In this document: one piece after another, positions 8,428 through 15,534 of the stretch
Layout of the letters: every line of letters begins with the position of its first letter
How positions within the stretch are numbered: the first letter of the stretch is position 1
Made by a program: the position numbers and the translations under genes
DNA from: Anaerolineales bacterium
Lineage (GTDB): Bacteria; Chloroflexota; Anaerolineae; Aggregatilineales; J027
Assembly: GCA_020634155.1 (NCBI GenBank)
Contig: JACKCI010000001.1
Location: 372,001 to 436,000, forward strand
DNA length: 64,000 nucleotides
Direction of reading: 5' to 3'
Notes under the pieces: model-generated
The model's input: only the letters and a program-made list of their open reading frames with translations
What the model was told of the DNA's origin: nothing
Databases searched by the model: none

Positions 8428-8943
8428 ATGGAATTTCGCTACGAACACGCCGATACCCTCTACACCGTTCAGTTGGAGCCACAGCCCGATGGGAGCTATC
8501 TCGCCACAGTGGGTGACCGTACTTACACTGTGACTCTGCAACGCGCCCAATCCGGTCAATTCAACCTCCTGCTGGATGGCAAACGCCTACATGCTTACGT
8601 CGCCCACCAAAAGAACCAACAGACCGCCACAACCTACCACTATGTAGCGCTCGTTGACCGCACTGCCCGCCACTATGAATTGACCACCGCCCGACCTACT
8701 GCCAGCCGTCGGGGTGGCTCAAGCGCCCAAGCAGGCAGCCTGCGCTCCCAAATGCCCGGTCAAGTCATGCAGATTTTTGTCCAAGAGGGCCAGCAAGTCG
8801 AAAAAGGCCAAAATCTCCTGACCCTTGAGGCTATGAAAATGGAAATCCGCGTCACGGCCCCAGCAGACGGCACCATCACGCGGATTTATGTGCAACAAGG
8901 TGAAACGGTTGAGCGCGGCCAGCAACTCATTGAAATTGACTAA
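8428..8943 (+). CDS. Biotin carboxyl carrier protein of the acyl-CoA carboxylase
   Basis: 171 residues. The C-terminal 75 (about 98-171) are a biotinyl/lipoyl domain with the biotinylation motif EAMKMEI. The hairpin turns GQQVEKGQNLL and GETVERGQQLIEID frame it. The N-terminal 80 residues are a beta-rich region resembling the BT/linker part of carboxylase alpha subunits, ending in a Ser/Gly/Ala linker. The lysine of AMKM would carry biotin. It completes the enzyme with the carboxyltransferase and biotin carboxylase encoded upstream. Its stop overlaps the convergent lyase gene by four bases, so no terminator fits between them. Confidence 0.9.
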   Translation: MEFRYEHADTLYTVQLEPQPDGSYLATVGDRTYTVTLQRAQSGQFNLLLDGKRLHAYVAHQKNQQTATTYHYVALVDRTARHYELTTARPTASRRGGSSAQAGSLRSQMPGQVMQIFVQEGQQVEKGQNLLTLEAMKMEIRVTAPADGTITRIYVQQGETVERGQQLIEID

Positions 8944-9815
8944 CGCCCTGCCCGCGCCAAGACTCGCTCGGCGGCCCGAATCATCGGCATATCGACCATG
9001 CGCCCTTCATAGGCAAAAACGCCTGTGCCTTGCGCTTGGTGGGCATCATGGGCCTCAATCAGACGACGGGCCGCCTCGACTTCAGCCTCAGTCGGCGTAA
9101 ACACCTCCACAATCGGCCCCACCTGCTTCGGGTGAATCGCCAATTTGCCTGTATAACCCATCTGCAAGGCCTCGGCTGTCTCAGCCCGCAAACCGTCCAA
9201 GTCGCTCAAATCGACAAAGGGTGTGTCAATGGCCTGCAAATCAAAGGCTGCCGCATGGATGACAACCGCACTACGGGCATAGTAGACCTCTTTGCCTTCA
9301 CGGGTGCGGGTCGCGCCAATATCACCAGCAAGGTCTTCGGCACCAAACATTAAGGCCACCAATCGCTTGTCCGCCTGTGCAATCTCGCGCAGATTGACAA
9401 TCCCCTTGGCCGTCTCAATAATTGCCATGATTTTGATGGCCCCCACCTCCATCCCCATCAGCAACTCGCGCTCTAATAGGGTATGGGAGAATTGCTGAAT
9501 CTCACGAGCCGACTCCACCTTGGGCATCACATAGCCATCCGGACGGCCTTGGATGGTCACCGCCACATCTTCGGCCTGCATCCCCTTGCGCGGTTGATTG
9601 ACCCGCACCAAGCGTTCCGTTGCGCCATAATCAATCTCTTTGGAGGTCAGAGCCTGCAAAACCGTATGCCGAGCCGCCGCCTTATTATTGAGCGCGACCC
9701 CATCTTCCAAGTCCATAATGATGGAATCGACGCCTAAGCCTGCCCCTTTGATGATTTTCTTGAGGTCATCGCCGGGCATAAACAGCAACGCCCGCCGCAA
9801 TCGCCGTTCACTCAT
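8940..9815 (-). CDS. HpcH/HpaI (CitE-like) CoA-ester lyase
   Basis: 291 residues, the usual length for CitE-like lyases. Recognisable pieces: RRALLFMPGDDLKKI at the N-terminus, SIIMDLEDGVALNNK (magnesium and acyl-CoA site), MPKVESAREI, IMAIIETAKGI, LMFGAEDLAGDIG and KLAIHPKQVGPI. These TIM-barrel enzymes split malyl-, methylmalyl- or citramalyl-CoA type esters. The neighbouring MaoC hydratase gene overlaps it by eight bases, which fits a hydratase-lyase pair acting on a C5 CoA ester such as mesaconyl- or itaconyl-CoA. SD AGGAGG is inside the upstream gene. The precise substrate cannot be read from sequence. Confidence 0.88.
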   Translation of the reverse strand: MSERRLRRALLFMPGDDLKKIIKGAGLGVDSIIMDLEDGVALNNKAAARHTVLQALTSKEIDYGATERLVRVNQPRKGMQAEDVAVTIQGRPDGYVMPKVESAREIQQFSHTLLERELLMGMEVGAIKIMAIIETAKGIVNLREIAQADKRLVALMFGAEDLAGDIGATRTREGKEVYYARSAVVIHAAAFDLQAIDTPFVDLSDLDGLRAETAEALQMGYTGKLAIHPKQVGPIVEVFTPTEAEVEAARRLIEAHDAHQAQGTGVFAYEGRMVDMPMIRAAERVLARAGR

Positions 9816-10272
9816 GGTCGCCTCCTGACTTCTTTAAGAACAACACCGAGCGCTCTATCTCACACACTACCTCACCGCGCTGATTCTTGCCAAGATGCTT
9901 CAAGCGTACAATGCCTCGGTCGGGCTTGGATTTCGACTCACGCTTTTCCAAGACCTCGGTCTCCACATACACCGTATCGCCATGAAAAACCGGATTCGGA
10001 TGATTGACCCGTTCATAGCCCAGATTAGCCACAATCGTGCCATCGGTAAGCTCACCGACGGTCAGGCCCACCACCACCCCCATCGTAAATATGCCATTGA
10101 CAATCCGCTGCCCAAATTGGGTCTTACTGGCAAAATCTTCATTGAGATGCAAAGGTTGAGGGTTCATCGTTAAGGTCGAAAATAAAACATTATCCATTTC
10201 AGTGATAGTACGCCCCAAAGAATGCCGAATGGTCATACCCACTTCAAGCTCTTCAAAATATCTTCCAGCCAT
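9808..10272 (-). CDS. MaoC-like CoA hydratase
   Basis: 154 residues with a single hot-dog MaoC fold: RYFEELEVGMTIRHSLGRTI at the start, then LTMNPQPLHLNEDFA, which holds the hydratase Asn/His pair, and FGQRIVNGIFTMGVVVG. The C-terminal part GIVRLKHLGKNQRGEVVCEI is typical of mesaconyl- and itaconyl-CoA hydratase relatives. It adds water across an enoyl-CoA double bond. Good SD (AGGAGG, six-base spacing). Translationally coupled to the CitE-like lyase, so the two probably act in sequence: hydration, then cleavage to acetyl-CoA or propionyl-CoA plus an oxo acid. Confidence 0.87.
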   Translation of the reverse strand: MAGRYFEELEVGMTIRHSLGRTITEMDNVLFSTLTMNPQPLHLNEDFASKTQFGQRIVNGIFTMGVVVGLTVGELTDGTIVANLGYERVNHPNPVFHGDTVYVETEVLEKRESKSKPDRGIVRLKHLGKNQRGEVVCEIERSVLFLKKSGGDHE

Positions 10273-10374
10273 TGGATACCTCCTGACTCAAGCCTACCGC
10301 CTTTGTTCGCAGGAACCAAGTTTTTGGGCTATAGTTCCCTTGATTTATTGGTGAAGTGTTAAGCGAGATCAACC

Positions 10375-11133
10375 ATGCTCTTAGAAAATAAAGTTGCCAT
10401 TATTACCGGAGCCTCACGCGGAATTGGCGAATCAATCGCCCTTGCCTATGCCGCTGAAGGAGCCACCATTGTCGCCGCCAGCCGCAAGATAGAAAACCTC
10501 ACCATTTTGGTGGAAAACATTACTGCCCAAGGTGGCAAGGCCATCGCTATCCCAACCCATACGGGCGATGCTGAACAGTGCCGCGCCCTCGTCAATCGCA
10601 CCATTGAGGCCTTTGGACAAGTGGATATTTTAGTCAACAACGCCGCCACTAACCCTCATTTTGGCCCCATCTTAAGCGCCGAAGCCAGTCATTGGCAGAA
10701 GATATTTGATGTCAACGTCATGGGTTATTTTTGGTTGAGTAAGTTCGCCGCTGAGAATATGCAGCAGCACGGCGGGGGTAAGATTATCAATATGGCCTCC
10801 GTTACAGGCATGTCTCCCGGCCCCTTTATGGGCGTCTATAGCGTGAGCAAAGCGGCAGTGTTGATGCTCACCCAAGCCCTCGCCCAAGAGCTAGGACCGT
10901 ACAATATCCAAGTCAACGCCATCGCTCCCGGCATCATCAAGACCAAATTTGCCGAAGCATTGTGGAGCAACCCATCCCTCAACAAGCAATTTGTTGAGCG
11001 CACCCCCCTAGGGCGTATTGGCGAACCGGGTGATCTTGTTGGCGCAGCAGTCTATTTGGCGTCGGACTATTCACGCTATCATTCAGGTGATGTGCTAATT
11101 TTAGATGGCGGCAATAGCACCATGGGCTTTTAG
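10375..11133 (+). CDS. Short-chain dehydrogenase/reductase (FabG-like)
   Basis: 252 residues of classical SDR: cofactor loop GASRGIGESIALAYA (TGxxxGxG type), NNAATNPHFG, catalytic Ser near MASVTGMSPGPF, and YSVSKAAV supplying Tyr and Lys of the YxxxK motif. The C-terminus GDVLILDGGNSTMGF is complete. The residue after the second strand is AASRK, which favours NADP(H). Likely oxidises or reduces a hydroxyacyl or small alcohol substrate. It has its own start region downstream of the divergent MaoC gene, from which it may share regulation. It ends four bases into the convergent TIR gene. The specific substrate is not predictable. Confidence 0.88.
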   Translation: MLLENKVAIITGASRGIGESIALAYAAEGATIVAASRKIENLTILVENITAQGGKAIAIPTHTGDAEQCRALVNRTIEAFGQVDILVNNAATNPHFGPILSAEASHWQKIFDVNVMGYFWLSKFAAENMQQHGGGKIINMASVTGMSPGPFMGVYSVSKAAVLMLTQALAQELGPYNIQVNAIAPGIIKTKFAEALWSNPSLNKQFVERTPLGRIGEPGDLVGAAVYLASDYSRYHSGDVLILDGGNSTMGF

Positions 11134-11945
11134 AGCAAGCCTTTGCGCTTGAGTTCAGCCTCTAGACGCTCAAAGCCTTTGGCGACATCCTGCACAAAGT
11201 CGATATAGGGTACCCCCATTGTCAACAATGTGGGTTCCATCTCCCGCGCCTGCAATAAGAAAACGGGTGTCTCAACCTGCTGTGAAAACATGTACTCCTT
11301 GGGTGCCCACACTGACGCCCGCCAATCAGGGGATAACACGCTTAGAGTCGCCGCCGCCTCGCGGATGACATCTTCCAACTCCAGAAATAGCTGATTGTGA
11401 TAATCACGGTTGCTCTCTTGATAATCCCAATAGCTATAGCCCCGTTCCCGCAAGAACTGGCGCAGTTGTAGCACAAAAGTCGTATCTTCCTCAGCATAGC
11501 TGATGAACACATAACCCCGTGACTGCGCTAATTGAGCCACAATCGGTTGGGTTTGGCGGGATGTGCTGGGTACGCGTTCCAGCAATAGTCGAAAAGCCTT
11601 TTCGCGGTCTTTACGAAAATCAACCCAATCAATGCCATACAAGGGACGGGGCATGTGCCGAAAGCCGGGGAAATCCAGCACCACTGGAATCACTGGGATA
11701 TTGTTATCGAGCGCCAAGCGCAAGTCCTCGCCAATCAGCTTTGAGTCCGCCGCATAACGGCTGGATACAAAGATAAAGACATCAGCATCAGCAATGGCCT
11801 TTTTGAGCGCCTTGCCCCAATCTTGCCCCGCCTCAATCGACTGCACACCCCAGACCTCGACACCAGCCGCTTGTAAATCCGCCGCCAGTTGGTCGGCAAA
11901 ATTCTTATCTTGCTTCATATAGCGGATAAAGACATAGCCGCCCAT
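11130..11945 (-). CDS. Protein with two tandem TIR domains
   Basis: 271 residues from the ATG at 11945, which lies two bases after the proA stop and uses SD GGGAG; a further 13 in-frame codons upstream overlap proA and are unlikely. TIR 1 spans about 1-115 (YVFIRYMKQDKNFADQLAAD, FIFVSSRYAADSKLIGEDL), TIR 2 about 140-265 (YVFISYAEEDTTFVLQLRQF, LSVLSPDWRASVW, KEYMFSQ). Both keep an acidic residue where TIR NADases have the catalytic Glu (IGEDL, PKEYM). No transmembrane segment or effector domain is visible. TIR proteins act in NAD+ cleavage or protein assembly. Placement behind proBA looks like operon hitch-hiking. Confidence 0.82.
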   Translation of the reverse strand: MGGYVFIRYMKQDKNFADQLAADLQAAGVEVWGVQSIEAGQDWGKALKKAIADADVFIFVSSRYAADSKLIGEDLRLALDNNIPVIPVVLDFPGFRHMPRPLYGIDWVDFRKDREKAFRLLLERVPSTSRQTQPIVAQLAQSRGYVFISYAEEDTTFVLQLRQFLRERGYSYWDYQESNRDYHNQLFLELEDVIREAAATLSVLSPDWRASVWAPKEYMFSQQVETPVFLLQAREMEPTLLTMGVPYIDFVQDVAKGFERLEAELKRKGLL

Positions 11946-11947
11946 GC

Positions 11948-13207
11948 TCACTCCCGTATGTGTCCGTTGCCAACGATAATCCATTTATAGGTGGTTAATT
12001 CCTCTAATCCCATTGGGCCACGTGCATGCAGTTTTTGGGTACTCACTGCGATTTCTGCCCCTAACCCCAGTTGCCCGCCATCGGTAAAGCGGGTGGAGGC
12101 ATTGATATACACTGCCGCTGAGTCTACCTCATTCAAAAAACGCTCCATTGAGGCCGCATCTTGGGTGATTATGCCGTCGGAGTGGGCCGTGCTGTGCTGT
12201 TGAATATGCTCAATGGCGCTCGTCAAGTCTGGTACCACCCGAATACCCAATATCAACGACAGCCATTCGGTATCCCAGTCCCCCTCGCCTGCCAACTGGA
12301 TGGGCCACTCGCCATCCACGAATGAGGCAGCCTGTTCATCAACCCGAAAGCTCACCCCGTCAAGTGCCAAGCGCTCAACCACACGCGGAATCAGCGTAGC
12401 CGCCACACGGTCTTGCACCAGCAGCGTATCCAAAGCATTACAGACCGATGGACGTTGCACCTTGGCATTGTGAACGATATTGACGGCTGCTTCTAAATCA
12501 GCGGTCTCGTCTACATAGAGATGGCAAATCCCAATCCCGCCCGTGATAACCGGAATGGTACTCTGCTCACGGCACAGTTGATGCAGACTCTGGCCCCCAC
12601 GCGGAATAATCATATCGACATAATCACCCAAGCGCAGCAACTCAGTTACATAGCGACGATCACTATCACCGATGAGTTGCACACTATCGGCGGGTAAGTC
12701 CACCATCTGCAAAGCCGCTTGAATAGCATCAACCAGCACACCATTACTTCGCAGCGTCTCTGAACCACCCCGCAAAATCACGGCATTGCTGGTCTTGAGT
12801 GCCAAAGACACAACATCTACTGTGACATTAGGCCGTGACTCGTAGATAACACCCAGCACCCCAATCGGTACCCGTCGCTTGCGAACTTCAAGACCATTCG
12901 GCAAGGTTTTCTGCTCAAACTCAATCCCCACCGGATCAGGCAAATTGACCACACTTCGCACATCGGCAATCACGCCGTCCAAACGCTTTTGCAGATTGAG
13001 TCGGTCAAGCAAGGCCTCTGACATGCCATTGCGCCGTCCATCTTCAATATCCGCTGCATTTGCCGCCAAAATCTCATCGCGTCGTTGTTCGAGTACATCG
13101 GCAATCGTCAACAGCGCTTGGTTCTTGGCAGCAGTCGTCACCTGCCGCAGTTCAATAGCTGCTGCCTTCGCCCGTCGTCCGAGTGCTTGCATATCAAGTG
13201 TCATCAT
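11948..13207 (-). CDS. proA: Gamma-glutamyl phosphate reductase (proline biosynthesis)
   Basis: 419 residues, normal length. The aldehyde-dehydrogenase-like fold is seen through LPNGLEVRKRRVPIGVLGVI, YESRPNVTVDVVSLALKTSN, RGGSETLRSN and IPRGGQSLHQLC, with the catalytic Cys in RPSVCNALDTLL. It reduces glutamyl-5-phosphate to the semialdehyde, step two of proline synthesis. The start ATG at 13207 overlaps the proB stop (TGATG), a classic coupling; TTG at 13210 and ATG at 13204 are alternatives. The Cys neighbourhood reads CNALDTL rather than the common CNAxETL, a mild variation. Confidence 0.93.
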   Translation of the reverse strand: MMTLDMQALGRRAKAAAIELRQVTTAAKNQALLTIADVLEQRRDEILAANAADIEDGRRNGMSEALLDRLNLQKRLDGVIADVRSVVNLPDPVGIEFEQKTLPNGLEVRKRRVPIGVLGVIYESRPNVTVDVVSLALKTSNAVILRGGSETLRSNGVLVDAIQAALQMVDLPADSVQLIGDSDRRYVTELLRLGDYVDMIIPRGGQSLHQLCREQSTIPVITGGIGICHLYVDETADLEAAVNIVHNAKVQRPSVCNALDTLLVQDRVAATLIPRVVERLALDGVSFRVDEQAASFVDGEWPIQLAGEGDWDTEWLSLILGIRVVPDLTSAIEHIQQHSTAHSDGIITQDAASMERFLNEVDSAAVYINASTRFTDGGQLGLGAEIAVSTQKLHARGPMGLEELTTYKWIIVGNGHIRE

Positions 13208-14325
13208 CAATTTCCTATCATTACTAGCTGGTCACGGTGGATAGCTTCATCACCGTAGGTATAGCCCAGTACATCGACAATCTCGCTAGAACGCCGACCA
13301 CACAATTGGCCCAATTCGGTATTGCTATAGTTCACGAGGCCTTTGGCAATCTCACGATTCTGGCTATCTTTCACCACCACCACGGCCCCGCGTTCAAAAA
13401 TACCGCTTACCTGACTCACCCCCACTGGCAACAAACTAGCGCCCTGACGGCTCAACACTTCGACAGCACCTGTATCAATATACAGCGTGCCTTGAGGGCG
13501 CTCGGCTAATAACCAGCGTTTGCGACTTTCTAGGTACGAAACGGTTGGCAAAAAGGTTGTGCCAATCCCCTCCCCATCTATCAAACGCAACAGGACATCT
13601 GGCATATCTCCCTTGGCAATGACAGTACGGGTGCCGCTACGGGTTGCCAATTGCGCTGCTTGCAGCTTCGTCAACATACCACCTGTGCCCAATCCAGTCA
13701 CTGAGCCACCCGCAAGTGCATAGATATGCTCGTCGATTTCGGCTACAGTCGTCATCAGTTGAGCATTGGGATTAGCGCGAGGGTCGCTATCAAAAAGGCC
13801 TGCTTGGTCGGTCAATAGCACCAGCAAGTCGGCCCCCAACAACACAGCAATCTGCGCCGAGAGGTTATCATTATCGCCCACCTTGATTTCCTCCACTGCC
13901 ACAGTATCATTCTCATTCACAATCGGCACAATACGGTATTCCAGCAGAGTCGAGAAAGTATGGCGAGCATTTAAATAGCGGGTGCGGTTAGCAAGGTCCG
14001 CGTGGGTCAACAACACCTGCCCGATCTGCACGTCATATAGCCCAAAAAGTGTGCTATAGACCTCCATCAAATACCCCTGCCCCACTGCACAGAGCATCTG
14101 TTTAGTCGGCAAGTGGTTGGGCAGATTCGGCTGGTTGAGTTTCTCACGTCCAGCGGCCATCGCCCCTGATGATACCAAGACGACTCGATAACCAGCATGA
14201 TGCAACTGGGCCACCTGCCGAATCAAATCGACCATGCGCGGACGGGAAAGACGTTTGGTGCCACCCGTTAGCGTGCTGGTACCAACTTTGACAACAAGGG
14301 TTTGGACTGGTCGAAGTGCTTGCAT
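13207..14325 (-). CDS. proB: Glutamate 5-kinase with PUA domain (proline biosynthesis)
   Basis: 372 residues. An amino-acid kinase domain (about 1-260) carries VVKVGTSTLTGG, VLVSSGAMAAGR, PIVNENDTVAVEEI, KVGDNDNLSAQIA and GSVTGLGTGGMLTKLQAA. The C-terminal PUA domain (about 280-365) ends with GLVNYSNTELGQLCGRRSSE. It phosphorylates glutamate, the feedback-controlled first step of proline synthesis. A TATAAT box ends only seven bases before the ATG, with no SD, which implies a leaderless mRNA. It heads a proB-proA-TIR operon. Confidence 0.94.
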   Translation of the reverse strand: MQALRPVQTLVVKVGTSTLTGGTKRLSRPRMVDLIRQVAQLHHAGYRVVLVSSGAMAAGREKLNQPNLPNHLPTKQMLCAVGQGYLMEVYSTLFGLYDVQIGQVLLTHADLANRTRYLNARHTFSTLLEYRIVPIVNENDTVAVEEIKVGDNDNLSAQIAVLLGADLLVLLTDQAGLFDSDPRANPNAQLMTTVAEIDEHIYALAGGSVTGLGTGGMLTKLQAAQLATRSGTRTVIAKGDMPDVLLRLIDGEGIGTTFLPTVSYLESRKRWLLAERPQGTLYIDTGAVEVLSRQGASLLPVGVSQVSGIFERGAVVVVKDSQNREIAKGLVNYSNTELGQLCGRRSSEIVDVLGYTYGDEAIHRDQLVMIGN

Positions 14326-14332
14326 GTCAGCT

Positions 14333-14341
14333 ATTATAGCA
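14333..14341 (-). promoter_or_regulatory. Extended -10 promoter giving a leaderless proB mRNA
   Basis: Minus-strand TGCTATAAT (14341-14333) is followed by AGCTGAC and then the proB ATG at 14325. With the usual 6-7 nt between -10 and start, transcription begins at or next to the A of the ATG. Confidence 0.6.
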
Positions 14342-14391
14342 ATATCTGCTATCGAACATGAATGTGCATTTCCCCTAGAGAGTTTTTAACC

Positions 14392-15534
14392 ATGCAAGCG
14401 AAGATAATAACAGCTTTTGAACAGCGCTTTGGCACACCCCCCACTTACTTAACTCGCGCTCCGGGCCGTGTCAATCTCATCGGTGAACACACCGACTACA
14501 ACCAAGGCTTTGTGCTACCGATGGCAATTGACCGCCATGTGTGGATTGCCGCAGTTCCCCACGCCGATCCCCTTCTAACCATCCATAGCCTTGATTTCAA
14601 TGAGACCATCTCGATTGACCTTGATTCCCTAGCGGATAACACCTTGCCCCATTGGACAAGCTATACCCGCGGGGTATGGTATTATGTTGGTCAAAAAGCC
14701 CCGCAATTAGGCGGCGTTAAGATGGTTATTGGGGGGAATGTCCCGATGGGTGCAGGCCTATCCTCATCGGCAGCTATCGAAATGGCAACCGTCGAACTGG
14801 CGCTGGCTTTGATTAATGAGAAATGGACAGCCGCGGAAAAAGCCCAAGTTGGCGTCAAGGCCGAGCATGATTTTGCCCATGTAAAGTGCGGCAATATGGA
14901 TCAAACTATCTCAGCCGCCGCCCTCGAAGGGTGTGCGTTGCGTATCGACTGCCGAGCTTATGACTTCCTACCTGTGCATCTGCCTGATGGGGTATCGGTC
15001 GTGGTCATGGATACGCACAAGCGCCACCAATTAGTGGAAACCGAGTACAACGTCCGCCGTACCCAATGCACAGAGGCCGCCGAAATCCTCCAAGTGGAAA
15101 GTCTACGCGACGCTACCCTTGAGCAAGTCAAGGCCACCCATGATGAATTGGGTGATGTGCGCTATCGTCGCGCCCATCATATTGTCACTGAAAATAAGCG
15201 GGTGTTGGATTTTGCTGAGGCAACGGAAGCCAAGAATCTTGACCTTGCAGGCCAGCTTATGAATGAAAGCCACTTTAGCCTGCGCGATGACTTCGAGGTG
15301 TCCTGTACTGAACTTGACATCATGAGCGATATTGCCCGCCACCAAGCGGGATGCTATGGTGCACGCATGACAGGTGGCGGTTTTGGAGGGTCGGCGGTCG
15401 CGCTTGTCCAAAGTACAGCCGTTGCTGAATTTATGGCTGCGGTTGCCCCTGCCTACGAAGCCGCAACGGGCCTGACGCCAACTCTCTATGAATTCAAGCC
15501 AGCGTCAGGCAGTACGGTCATCTTTCGACCCTAG
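14392..15534 (+). CDS. galK: Galactokinase
   Basis: 380 residues with the GHMP-kinase signatures in order: RAPGRVNLIGEHTDYNQGF (galactokinase signature, about residue 21), NVPMGAGLSSSAAIEMATVE (ATP loop) and GARMTGGGFGGSAVALV near the C-terminus. It phosphorylates galactose for the Leloir pathway in the cytoplasm. I prefer the ATG at 14392 because it fits the family's start; an in-frame ATG at 14362 would add ten residues without an SD. No galT or galE is adjacent. The stop overlaps the convergent topA stop by four bases. Confidence 0.93.
   Translation: MQAKIITAFEQRFGTPPTYLTRAPGRVNLIGEHTDYNQGFVLPMAIDRHVWIAAVPHADPLLTIHSLDFNETISIDLDSLADNTLPHWTSYTRGVWYYVGQKAPQLGGVKMVIGGNVPMGAGLSSSAAIEMATVELALALINEKWTAAEKAQVGVKAEHDFAHVKCGNMDQTISAAALEGCALRIDCRAYDFLPVHLPDGVSVVVMDTHKRHQLVETEYNVRRTQCTEAAEILQVESLRDATLEQVKATHDELGDVRYRRAHHIVTENKRVLDFAEATEAKNLDLAGQLMNESHFSLRDDFEVSCTELDIMSDIARHQAGCYGARMTGGGFGGSAVALVQSTAVAEFMAAVAPAYEAATGLTPTLYEFKPASGSTVIFRP

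Noticed and set aside
11130..11945. TIR gene and the Sir2 gene at 49867 as a Thoeris-like defence system
   Set aside because: They lie 38 kb apart. The Sir2 protein is a compact deacylase with a zinc module, and no SLOG domain or ThsA-like fusion is present.
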